From the NCBI RefSeq assembly GCF_004361855.1, contig NZ_SNWQ01000004.1, forward strand, positions 289,678-353,677: DNA of 64,000 nucleotides. The letters are read 5' to 3'. Every line of letters begins with the position of its first letter. Position 1 is the first letter of the stretch. Made by a program: the position numbers and the translations under genes. The stretch comes from Kribbella caucasensis (GTDB taxonomy: Bacteria > Actinomycetota > Actinomycetes > Propionibacteriales > Kribbellaceae). Below the pieces are notes generated by a model, which saw only the letters and a list, made by a program, of their open reading frames with translations, had not been told where the DNA came from and searched no databases. Positions 25,625 through 33,150 of the stretch are shown one piece after another.

Positions 25625-26101
25625 CTAGCGCAACCAGCCGGGGAGGTCGTGCAGCGGTACGCCGCCGGCGAGGTCGGTCATGGTGGCGAGATCGTCCTCG
25701 AGGGCGCGGACCCGGTCGGCGCCGAGCTCACGAACCCACTCCCGGCGCAGACTCTCGAAGATCTCGGCGGACCGGCGCAACGAATCCCGGCCGCGGGGCG
25801 TGATGGTGACGTGGACGGCGCGAGCGTCGGCCGAGTCTGGCGCGCGGTCGACGTACCCGAGCTCGGCGAGCTTGCCCACCGTCTTGGTCGCCGCCTGCTT
25901 CGAAACCCCCAGCCGGCGGCCGATCTCGGACATCGTCGCCCCGTCCGGACCGATCGCCTGCAACGCGAACCCGTACGCCGGGCGCAGGTCGGGGTGCCCC
26001 TGCTCGGCCAGCCGGCGGTGCAACTCGTCGATCAACTGACGGAACGCACCGGCCAGCAGCAGCGGGAGCTCGAATCCGAACCGGTCCATGGTGTGCGCCA
26101 T
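25625..26101 (-). CDS. MarR-family transcriptional regulator
   Basis: A 158-residue winged-helix regulator. The HTH reads GPDGATMSEIGRRLGVSKQA followed by ATKTVGKLAELGYVDR, and the wing is DSADARAVHVTITPRGR. Dimerisation helices lie at both ends. ATG 26101 is used; ATG 26089 (MDRFGFEL) is an alternative and neither has a strong ribosome site. It is divergent from a cupin gene with an inverted repeat in between, and likely represses that gene and itself. Effector unknown. Confidence 0.88.
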   Translation of the reverse strand: MAHTMDRFGFELPLLLAGAFRQLIDELHRRLAEQGHPDLRPAYGFALQAIGPDGATMSEIGRRLGVSKQAATKTVGKLAELGYVDRAPDSADARAVHVTITPRGRDSLRRSAEIFESLRREWVRELGADRVRALEDDLATMTDLAGGVPLHDLPGWLR

Positions 26102-26118
26102 TCTAGTGGACAGATCGA

Positions 26119-26151
26119 CAACCTGGTGTACTATCTTCGACAACCAGGTTG
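26119..26151. promoter_or_regulatory. Inverted-repeat operator between marR and cupin genes
   Basis: CAACCTGGT (26119-26127) and ACCAGGTTG (26143-26151) form perfect 9-bp arms around a 15-bp spacer containing TACTAT, a -10-like element for the cupin gene. It is placed where a MarR dimer would block transcription. Confidence 0.6.
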
Positions 26152-26177
26152 ACGATTGATCGTGAGGAGATCCGCCT

Positions 26178-26531
26178 ATGTATCGAGTGACCGAGACGCC
26201 CAACGCGGTGATGACGACGTACGCCTCGCCGACCCAGGGCAGCGCCGAGCTGAGCCTGTGGAAGGTGGAGATGAAGGAGGGCGCTCAAGGGCCGCTGCAC
26301 GTGTTCGACAGCGAGCAGATCTGGACGGCGCTGAGCGGGACCGCATCCGTCGAACTCGGCGACGAGAAGCTGGAGCTCACGGCTGGTTCGACCGCGGTGT
26401 TCCCCGCCGGCGTGACTCGCAGAATCACCGCCGACCAGGACTTCACCGCCGTCGTAGCCGGCTACGGCGCCGCGACCGTCACAGTCCCCGGCGAATCCAC
26501 CGACCGAGGCACCCCACCCTGGATCAGCTGA
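26178..26531 (+). CDS. Small cupin-domain protein
   Basis: A 117-residue single cupin barrel. The first motif region reads EGAQGPLHVFDSEQIWTALSG, giving a His and a Glu that could bind metal, and the second is LTAGSTAVFPAGVTRRITA, which lacks the usual second His. GAGGAG lies 8 bp before the ATG. Driven from the gap shared with marR and probably induced when MarR is released. Such cupins may be quercetinase-like or simple ligand binders. Function unproven. Confidence 0.85.
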   Translation: MYRVTETPNAVMTTYASPTQGSAELSLWKVEMKEGAQGPLHVFDSEQIWTALSGTASVELGDEKLELTAGSTAVFPAGVTRRITADQDFTAVVAGYGAATVTVPGESTDRGTPPWIS

Positions 26532-26566
26532 CCCCGCCACCAGGCCGAGCCCAGCCGCCGAATCCC

Positions 26567-26668
26567 TGGCGAATCTCAGAGGCTAACCTCCGAGGTGATT
26601 GGTTGCCCGCTCGGAATTCGGTGGGGCAACCATTCAGCGACGAGGTTAGCCTCTGAGATTTCGCCGGG
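26567..26668. terminator. Long palindrome between converging cupin and copper ATPase genes
   Basis: Outer arms ATCTCAGAGGCTAACCTC (26573-26590) and GAGGTTAGCCTCTGAGAT (26642-26659) are perfectly complementary, flanked by GGCGAA/TTCGCC. Inner arms GGTTGCCC (26601-26608) and GGGCAACC (26624-26631) also pair. The whole stretch can fold into one hairpin of about 100 bases, likely a bidirectional terminator. Confidence 0.65.
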
Positions 26669-26683
26669 TGGCGGGTGCTGAGC

Positions 26684-28852
26684 TCAGCGGTTGGGGGTGA
26701 GGTGGAGGCGGCGGAGGAGTTGGGCGTTCAGGGCGACGACGATCGTCGAGGCGGACATCAGTACCGCCCCGATCGCCGGGCTGAGGGTGATTCCGGCCCA
26801 GGCGAGCGCACCGGCGGCCAGCGGGATCGCGATCACGTTGTACCCGGCGGCCCAGGACAGGTTCTGGATCATCTTCCGGTACGACGCCCTCGACAACCGG
26901 ATCACCCCGGTCACCCCACGCGGATCCGACGAGGCGAGTACGACTCCCGCCGACTCGATCGCCACATCCGTCCCCGCACCGATCGCGATCCCCACATCCG
27001 CACGGGCTAGCGCCGGCGCATCGTTGACCCCGTCACCCACCATCGCCACGGTCAGCCCACGGGCCTGCAACTCACTCACCGCCTTGTCCTTGTCGGCAGG
27101 CAGAACCTCGGCGAACACCTCGTCCACCCCGTCCCGGAACCCAAGATCCGCCGCCACCGCCCGCGCTACAGGCTCCGCGTCCCCGGTGATCATCACCAGC
27201 TTCCCGACCCCGATCTCGCGCAACTGCTGAACCGCCTCCCGCGCCTCCGGCCGAACCTCGTCCTCCAATGCGATCGCTCCCTTCACGATCGCCTTGTCCC
27301 CTTGGAGCTCCAGCAGGTAAAGAACAGCCGCACCACGGTTCGACCACTCGTCCGCGTGCTCGGCGAACTCCCCGGTGACCTCCGCATTCAGCTCCCTCAG
27401 CAATGCGGGCCCACCGACGGCGTACGTGACTCCGTCGACAACCGCCTGCACCCCGCGACCCGTGAGCGAACGGAAGTCAGTCGCCTTCGCGCGATCACCC
27501 CGTTCGTCGGCTGCACGGACGATCGCCCTGGCCAACGGGTGCTCACTGTCCGACTCCACAGCACCGGCGATCCGTAGTACCAGCTGCTCGTCACCAGCGA
27601 CCCCGGTCACGACGTGTTCGCCCTTGGTCAGCGTCCCGGTCTTGTCGAACAGGACGGCGTCGACGGTCCGCATGCGTTCGAGGGCCAGCCTGTCCTTGAC
27701 CAGGATCCCCGCCTTCGCCGCGACCGCCGTGGACAGCGCGATCACCAATGGGATGGCGAGACCGAGAGCATGCGGGCAGGCGATCACCAGGACGGTGACG
27801 GTCCGGACCACCGACTCGCTCAAATTGCCGACGGCCCACCAAGTCACGAACGTCACCAGCGCCGCGGCAGTCGCGATATAGAACAGCAGCGCCGCAAACC
27901 GATCCGCAAGCACCTGCGCCCGCCCGCTCGACGCCTGCGCCTCGGACACCAACCGCTGAATGCCGGCCAACGCGGTGTCGTCGCCAACAGCATCCACCCG
28001 CACCCGAATCGCCGAGTCCGTCGCCACCGTCCCCGCGACCACCCGATCGCCTGTACTACGAGAGACCGGCCGCGACTCACCCGTGATCATCGACTCATCC
28101 AGCTCGGCGGCTCCATCGACGATCGCGCCATCGGCCGGTACCCGCGCCCCAGAACGCACCAGGACGACATCACCAACCCGCAGATCGCCCACAGCCACAG
28201 GCTCGACCTCATCGCCGACCACTCGCTCAGCCTCATCCGGCAACAACGCCGCGAGCGCGGCCAACGCGCCCTGCGCCTGCCCGATCGCCTTCATCTCCTG
28301 CCAGTGGCCGAGCAGCATGATGCTGACCAGCGCGGCCAACTCCCACCAGAAGTCGAGGTCGAACACGCCGATCGTGGTCGCCATCGAAGCGACGTACGCG
28401 ACCGTGATCGCCATCGAGATGAGCAGCATCATCCCCGGCGCCCGGTCTCGGGCCTCGCGCACCCCGCCGACCAGGAACGGCCAGCCGCCATACCCGAACA
28501 CGATGGTCCCGAGCACCGGCCCGACCAAACTCATCCCCGGGAAGTCCAGCGAGTAGCCGAACCAGTCCATCACCATCTCCGACGTCACCACGATCGGCAA
28601 CGTCAGCAGGAAGCTCAGCCAGAACTTCCGCCGGAACATCTCCGGATCATGCCCCGCATGCTTGTCATGCCCCGCATGCCCTCCGTGAGCCCCATGCTCA
28701 TCGTGCTCCCCGTGTCCGCCGCGGGGGTCGCCGTGCCCGGCGTGCTCCCCGTGCCCCGCTCGTTCCTCCAGTACCACGTCCGCTCCGTGCGCGCGCTGAT
28801 CGTGCGCTGCATGTCCACCATGAGCCGCCTGCCCAGCGCCTGATTCCGCCAT
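26684..28852 (-). CDS. copB: Copper-translocating P1B-type ATPase, CPH class, His-rich N-terminus
   Basis: A 722-residue heavy-metal pump. The first 75 residues carry about 20 histidines in HGGH/HGEH/HAGH repeats, a metal-binding tail. Eight spans are predicted. The ion-path motif is CPH (VIACPHALGLAIP), which marks the P1B-3/CopB group thought to move Cu2+ or Ag+ outward, rather than CPC. The phosphorylation site DKTGTLTKGEH, the HP motif SEHPLARAI and the hinge GDGVNDAPALARADVG are intact. ATG 28852 is preferred, with ATG 28858 and 28864 also in frame. A CsoR-like palindrome lies 46 bp upstream. Confidence 0.93.
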   Translation of the reverse strand: MAESGAGQAAHGGHAAHDQRAHGADVVLEERAGHGEHAGHGDPRGGHGEHDEHGAHGGHAGHDKHAGHDPEMFRRKFWLSFLLTLPIVVTSEMVMDWFGYSLDFPGMSLVGPVLGTIVFGYGGWPFLVGGVREARDRAPGMMLLISMAITVAYVASMATTIGVFDLDFWWELAALVSIMLLGHWQEMKAIGQAQGALAALAALLPDEAERVVGDEVEPVAVGDLRVGDVVLVRSGARVPADGAIVDGAAELDESMITGESRPVSRSTGDRVVAGTVATDSAIRVRVDAVGDDTALAGIQRLVSEAQASSGRAQVLADRFAALLFYIATAAALVTFVTWWAVGNLSESVVRTVTVLVIACPHALGLAIPLVIALSTAVAAKAGILVKDRLALERMRTVDAVLFDKTGTLTKGEHVVTGVAGDEQLVLRIAGAVESDSEHPLARAIVRAADERGDRAKATDFRSLTGRGVQAVVDGVTYAVGGPALLRELNAEVTGEFAEHADEWSNRGAAVLYLLELQGDKAIVKGAIALEDEVRPEAREAVQQLREIGVGKLVMITGDAEPVARAVAADLGFRDGVDEVFAEVLPADKDKAVSELQARGLTVAMVGDGVNDAPALARADVGIAIGAGTDVAIESAGVVLASSDPRGVTGVIRLSRASYRKMIQNLSWAAGYNVIAIPLAAGALAWAGITLSPAIGAVLMSASTIVVALNAQLLRRLHLTPNR

Positions 28853-28897
28853 GACCATCCCCATCACTCGGTCGTCCAGTGAAGCACCACCAACACC

Positions 28898-28914
28898 ATA
28901 CCCCCTAGGGGTAT
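28898..28914. promoter_or_regulatory. CsoR-like copper operator upstream of copB
   Basis: ATACCCC-CTA-GGGGTAT is a perfect palindrome, close to the TACCCC...GGGGTA boxes bound by CsoR repressors in actinobacteria. It sits 46 bp before copB. No csoR gene is present in the window. Confidence 0.72.
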
Positions 28915-28939
28915 TCCCAGGACAATCGAATTCGTCCCC

Positions 28940-29046
28940 GGCGTACGGATCGACAGGTAGTAGTGCCCATGACGGCACCCCTCCACGCCTGAAACCCACC
29001 GCCCGAACCCCCCAACCACCCACCACTACCTGTCGATCCGTACGCC
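28940..29046. repeat. About 107-bp palindromic intergenic element, copy B
   Basis: The 22-base arms at 28940-28961 and 29025-29046 are perfectly complementary; the core is GTACGGATCGACAGGTAG. Pairing continues for three more of the next four bases. A small GTGCC/GGCAC hairpin lies inside. The arm resembles copy A at 25519-25618. It sits after the CYTH-CHAD gene and before the copB promoter, so termination is a likely role. Confidence 0.65.
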
Positions 29047-29106
29047 AAACACCCCCATGAACCAGCCGAGGTCGGTTGGCGCCGGGGGTGGTGGGGTTGT
29101 GGGGGG

Positions 29107-30600
29107 TCAGGGGGCGGTGAGGGTGGGCCAGAGGGTGTAGAAGGATTCGCGGGAGGCGGCGGCTCGGTGTTCTTCGGCGGCGTGGAGGCGGCCGTAGGTG
29201 AAGGTGTTGCCGCCGTCGAGGTTGACCTGGACGGCCAGTTGGCGGAGGAGGTCCCGTGCGACGACGCTGTCCTGGTGGGCTCCGAGGACCTCTTGGACCT
29301 CTTCGGCTTCCGCGGTCAGGTCGGCGGCCTCTTGACCCAGGACCGGCTCGGCGGATTCGGCAGCGTAGCGGAGGCGTTTGGCGGCCTTGCGGACCTCGTG
29401 GAGTTCGTGGTCCTCCTCGGCGGTGGTCTCGGCCGACTTCGCTCGGCGTACGGCCTTCCGCATCCGCTTCCAGTCGTGGGTCAGCAGGTCGTGGATCTGC
29501 TTCTTCGCCTTGGTGTCCGCGTCGACCAGCGGAGGTGAGGTGATGAGTTCGTCGAGGGTGTCGAGGAGGCGGAAGTAGCGCTCACCCTCCAACGCGGCGA
29601 GCGCCTCGGTCCGGGCCTGCTTGTAGACGCCGCGCAGGTGGTCATCGATCATCCCGCCGACGCGGCCCATCACCAGTTCGGCCGGCTGCTCGGACACCGC
29701 GACCTGGAAGTGCTCGCGCATCACCTCGGCATCGCGCGCACCGCCGAGCTCGCCCGCGAACCACTTCAGCTCGTCCCGAATCCGGTCGCCCGCCTCACGA
29801 TCCACCACCGGCCGGTACGTCGCCAGCGCGGACCGGAGCCGCCGAGTCGCCACCCGCATCTTGTGCACCGAGTCGGGCAGATCCTTGCGAACCTCCGGGT
29901 CGCGTTCGCGAATCGCCTGGACCTGCGCTGAGGCGTACTCGCGGAACAGATCTGCCGTCGTCGGCTTCTTCGGCAGCGTCCATTCCTCGCGCGAAGGGAC
30001 CCGGTCGCCGAGTGCGCGAGCCAGCTTGCTCGGACCCGACGCAGGCTCCGCACCCGCGGCACGCAGTACGGGCTCGACGGCTTCGAGCAGCTCAGCGGAG
30101 CCGTTGACGAGCTCGACCTCCCACTCGCGCCAGGTCTCGGGGTCGTCGTCGGCCTCGAGCGTCGCGGTCACGTTGTCGTCGCAGACCTCGGCCAGGACCT
30201 CGCCCTCGTCGTCGAGCAGCCGGTACACGAGCCGGCGCGTGTTCAGCGTGACCACCGGGGCAAGCTCGTTGTCACGGACATGGACACGGACCAGCCGGAC
30301 CACCTGGATCGGCACCTTGCGGACCGAGCGGCCGAGCGGGTGCCGGATCTCCATCCGCTCGCCCTTCGACACCGGCAGTTTGACGTGCCAGCCGTCGTCG
30401 TCCCCACCAGTACGGCGGCGCAGGGTGACCTTGTTCATCGCTAGGTCGAACCCGGCCGTGTCGAAGTACACGGCCTGGAGCTCCTGCTCGACCGGTTGCT
30501 CGACCTGAGCCACACCGGGCAACTCGTGCAGCTCCGGCAGGACAGCCTTCTCGTCGACTTCGTACTTGGTCTCGATCTCCAGCTGCTCGGTGGGGGACAT
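29107..30600 (-). CDS. CYTH and CHAD domain-containing protein
   Basis: A 497-residue two-domain protein. Residues 1-205 form a CYTH (triphosphate tunnel) domain: EIETKYE near the start supplies the ExExK motif, followed by charged strands such as VTLRRRTGG and LPVSKGERMEIR. Residues about 215-495 are a CHAD domain, helical and rich in conserved His/Arg (VHKMRVATRRLRSALATY and HEVRKAAKRLRYAAE). CHAD binds polyphosphate in other bacteria, and CYTH proteins hydrolyse triphosphates or polyphosphate. A polyphosphate-related role is therefore likely but inferred. It follows a small membrane protein gene by 9 bp. Confidence 0.92.
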   Translation of the reverse strand: MSPTEQLEIETKYEVDEKAVLPELHELPGVAQVEQPVEQELQAVYFDTAGFDLAMNKVTLRRRTGGDDDGWHVKLPVSKGERMEIRHPLGRSVRKVPIQVVRLVRVHVRDNELAPVVTLNTRRLVYRLLDDEGEVLAEVCDDNVTATLEADDDPETWREWEVELVNGSAELLEAVEPVLRAAGAEPASGPSKLARALGDRVPSREEWTLPKKPTTADLFREYASAQVQAIRERDPEVRKDLPDSVHKMRVATRRLRSALATYRPVVDREAGDRIRDELKWFAGELGGARDAEVMREHFQVAVSEQPAELVMGRVGGMIDDHLRGVYKQARTEALAALEGERYFRLLDTLDELITSPPLVDADTKAKKQIHDLLTHDWKRMRKAVRRAKSAETTAEEDHELHEVRKAAKRLRYAAESAEPVLGQEAADLTAEAEEVQEVLGAHQDSVVARDLLRQLAVQVNLDGGNTFTYGRLHAAEEHRAAASRESFYTLWPTLTAP

Positions 30601-30609
30601 GCTGCCTGT

Positions 30610-30786
30610 TTACCAGTTGGCGCATCTCTGGTCAGCCATCGCGCGCAGATCGACGACCAACCTTTGCAGATCCCGATCCGGTACGTCGGTACTTCCCGGC
30701 CCAGGGTCGCGCGGCCAGCACTGGCGGCGACGATTGAGCTCGAGACCGACGATCACCAGCGCGATGATGACGAGCAGGGTGATCAT
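30610..30786 (-). CDS. Small single-span membrane protein (58 aa)
   Basis: Starts MITLLVIIALVIVGLELNRR, one membrane helix, then a 38-residue cytoplasmic tail with two cysteines (RRRQCWPRD and DQRCANW). The ATG overlaps the methyltransferase stop (ATGA), and the stop lies 9 bp before the CYTH-CHAD start, so it is a true operon member. No family recognised. It could tether the CYTH-CHAD protein to the membrane, which is a guess. Confidence 0.72.
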   Translation of the reverse strand: MITLLVIIALVIVGLELNRRRQCWPRDPGPGSTDVPDRDLQRLVVDLRAMADQRCANW

Positions 30787-31589
30787 CGGAAACCCACTGC
30801 TTTGAAGAACGCGTAGTGGAAGGTTCCGCCCGGTTCGGCGGCGCGCTCGAGGTCGCGGATGCCCTGTTCCCACTCGGCCTGCGTTCTCATCCCGGTCGCG
30901 AGGGACTTCCCCCGTACCGACTCGACCATCGCGATGAACGTCTTCCGGGTGAACCCGTCGACCAGGTGCGGCAGGGTCTCGTCGGCGTACACCGTGCACG
31001 GCCGGGCGGTGACCTCGCGGATCCCTGCCTCGGTGAGCAACGGTTGCAGACGTCGGCCGATGAGCGCGTCCCCGCCCGCCTCGGCCTGGAGCACGTTGAG
31101 GCACTCGATCACCGCCTGCGCGGCCTCGCTCCTCGGGTGGAAGAACGCGGACCCGTGATCCCCCTCGATCACCGTGATCGAACCGCCCGGACGGACCAGG
31201 CGGCACAGCGTCCGTAGTACCTGGACCGGATCGGGCAGGTGTTCCAGCACGAAGCAGATGAACAGGTGGTCGAACGAGCCGTCCGGCCAGGGCAGATTCA
31301 ACAGATCGCCGTGGTGCCACTCGACCCTCGCGTCCGGTGCTTCGGCCGCGACCCGGGCCTTGGCCGCCGCAAGCGAATCCTCGGCGATGTCGACCGCGGT
31401 CAGTTCGATGCCTGGGCTGCGCGTCACCAGTTGCACGGTCTGAGCGCCGACGCCGCAACCGGCCTCGAGCACCTTGCTGCCCGGCTCGTACTGCGTGCCG
31501 CCGTGCAGGAGGTCGGCCAGAGTTCGCGCCTGGTCGCTCAGGCGCCGGGTCTCGGCCGGGGTGTACCCGTGGACGTAGTCAGTTCCCAT
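30783..31589 (-). CDS. SAM-dependent class I methyltransferase
   Basis: A 268-residue protein with the class I motifs: motif I VLEAGCGVGAQT, acidic post-I LTAVDIAE, motif II HGDLLNLPWPDGSFDHLFI, and VLEHLPDPVQVLRTL and RPGGSITVIEGD. The C-terminal half has a substrate-binding region typical of small-molecule methylases. ATG 31589 begins MGTDYVHGYTPAETRRL; homologues I recall start alike. First gene of a three-gene operon, divergent from a MocR regulator across about 28 bp. Substrate unknown. Confidence 0.9.
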   Translation of the reverse strand: MGTDYVHGYTPAETRRLSDQARTLADLLHGGTQYEPGSKVLEAGCGVGAQTVQLVTRSPGIELTAVDIAEDSLAAAKARVAAEAPDARVEWHHGDLLNLPWPDGSFDHLFICFVLEHLPDPVQVLRTLCRLVRPGGSITVIEGDHGSAFFHPRSEAAQAVIECLNVLQAEAGGDALIGRRLQPLLTEAGIREVTARPCTVYADETLPHLVDGFTRKTFIAMVESVRGKSLATGMRTQAEWEQGIRDLERAAEPGGTFHYAFFKAVGFR

Positions 31590-31611
31590 AGCTCCACGGT
31601 GGCGGCACAAT

Positions 31612-31654
31612 GGTCCAGTGAACAGGTCCAATCCGGGCGATTTTGGCAGGTCCA
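31612..31654. promoter_or_regulatory. Repeated GGTCCA boxes around the MocR start, possible autoregulatory operator
   Basis: GGTCCA occurs at 31612-31617, 31625-31630 and 31649-31654. MocR-type regulators commonly bind direct repeats of this kind near their own start. The sites overlap the gap shared with the methyltransferase gene. Confidence 0.45.
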
Positions 31655-33150
31655 TTACCGCGGGCGCCGACTTCCTCCAACTCTCGGTGGAGGACGCGCC
31701 GGCTGGCGGGCTGTCCGACTGGCTGGCGGGCCGGTTGCGGGCCGCGATCTCCGACGGGCGGCTCCCGCTCGGCAGCAGGCTCCCCGCCAGCCGCGTCCTC
31801 GCCGCCGAACTCCAGGTGTCCCGAGGTGTCGTCACCGAGGCCTACCAACGCCTCACCGAAGACGGCCACATAGCCGGCCGAGGCCGCTCCGGCACCGAAG
31901 TAGTCGCCACCCCTATCAGCACGATGCCCACCAACGGGGGCACCACCAACCGCGTCACTTCGAACAGCCCCGCCTTAACCTCCAGCTCCACCCCACCTGC
32001 ACCCACTCGGCGCGAGCGCGCAGTTGTGGTCGACGAACCCGGGCTCGACATCTTCGATGTGATGCGGGCCGTGCCGGCGCGGATCGACCTGACGCCGGGA
32101 GTGCCGGATCTTGCCGCCTTCCCGCGGGCGGCCTGGCTAAAGGCTGAGCGGTCCGTGCTCACCGACCTGTCCGCAGCGAGCTTCGGCTACGGCGACCCAG
32201 CCGGTACGCCGGCCCTGCGGGTTGCCGTGAGCAACTGGCTGGCCCGCAACCGTGGTGTCCAGGCGAACCCCGACGACCTCATCATCGTCTCCGGTGTCGC
32301 CCAGGCGATCGGCCTGATCGCCCAGGTCCTGCAACGCGACGGCATCACCACGATGGCCGTCGAGGACCCGGGCTCACTCGGTTCCCGCCAGCACCTACAG
32401 AACTGGGGTCTACGCACTCCCCCGATCCCGGTCGACACCGAAGGCCTCCGAGTCGACGAACTCCGCCGGAGTACGGCTCGCGCGGTGATGGTGACGCCGG
32501 CTCACCAGTTCCCGACGGGCGTCGTACTGGAAGGGGAACGGCGGCGAGAGCTCATGCAGTGGGCCGCGGACGGTGGGTTGATCGTGGAGGACGACTACGA
32601 CGCCGAACACCGGTACGACCGGCCGCCGGTGCCGGCGCTTCGGGCGATGCTGTCCGATCACGTGATCTACACCGGCAGCATCTCCAAACTCCTCGCACCC
32701 GCCTTGCGGATCGGCTGGATGCTGCCGCCCGCGCAGTACCAGGATGCTCTGGTCGACGCCAAACGGCTTGCGGATCTCGGCAACGCGGCGCTCCCCCAGC
32801 TCGTCCTCGCCCAGCTGATGGAGTCCGGCGAGCTGGAGAAACAGCTCCGGTTCGTCCGCCGGCGCCACCGGCAGCGGCGGGACGCGATGATCGATGCCAT
32901 CAGCAACCACCTCCCCACCGCCACCGTGCACGGCGCCGCCGCCGGCCTGCACCTGACCATCACCTTCGACAGTCTCGACGACGTCGCCCTCGCCGCGGCG
33001 ACCCTTGAGCGCGGCATCAAGACCCAACCCCTCAGCTGGCACAGCCAACGCCCAGGTCCGCCCGGACTCGTGCTCGGTTACGCCGCCCGCACCCCGACCG
33101 AGATCACTGAGGCTGTCGCGATTCTCGGCGAGCTGGTACGCCGAATCTGA
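31618..33150 (+). CDS. MocR-type regulator (GntR HTH plus aminotransferase domain)
   Basis: A 510-residue fusion. The N-terminal GntR winged helix (about 25-95) reads LADWLAGR-like GGLSDWLAGRLRAAI, then LPASRVLAAELQVSRGVVTE. The rest is a fold-type I aminotransferase domain with the PLP Lys inside YTGSISKLLAPALRIGWM, and VEDPG and EDDYDAEHRY motifs. It resembles PdxR and related MocR members. The start is GTG 31618 in a short divergent gap, and no ribosome site is obvious, so the true start may differ by a few codons. The 3' end overlaps the MMPL gene end by 47 bp. Confidence 0.88.
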   Translation: MNRSNPGDFGRSITAGADFLQLSVEDAPAGGLSDWLAGRLRAAISDGRLPLGSRLPASRVLAAELQVSRGVVTEAYQRLTEDGHIAGRGRSGTEVVATPISTMPTNGGTTNRVTSNSPALTSSSTPPAPTRRERAVVVDEPGLDIFDVMRAVPARIDLTPGVPDLAAFPRAAWLKAERSVLTDLSAASFGYGDPAGTPALRVAVSNWLARNRGVQANPDDLIIVSGVAQAIGLIAQVLQRDGITTMAVEDPGSLGSRQHLQNWGLRTPPIPVDTEGLRVDELRRSTARAVMVTPAHQFPTGVVLEGERRRELMQWAADGGLIVEDDYDAEHRYDRPPVPALRAMLSDHVIYTGSISKLLAPALRIGWMLPPAQYQDALVDAKRLADLGNAALPQLVLAQLMESGELEKQLRFVRRRHRQRRDAMIDAISNHLPTATVHGAAAGLHLTITFDSLDDVALAAATLERGIKTQPLSWHSQRPGPPGLVLGYAARTPTEITEAVAILGELVRRI

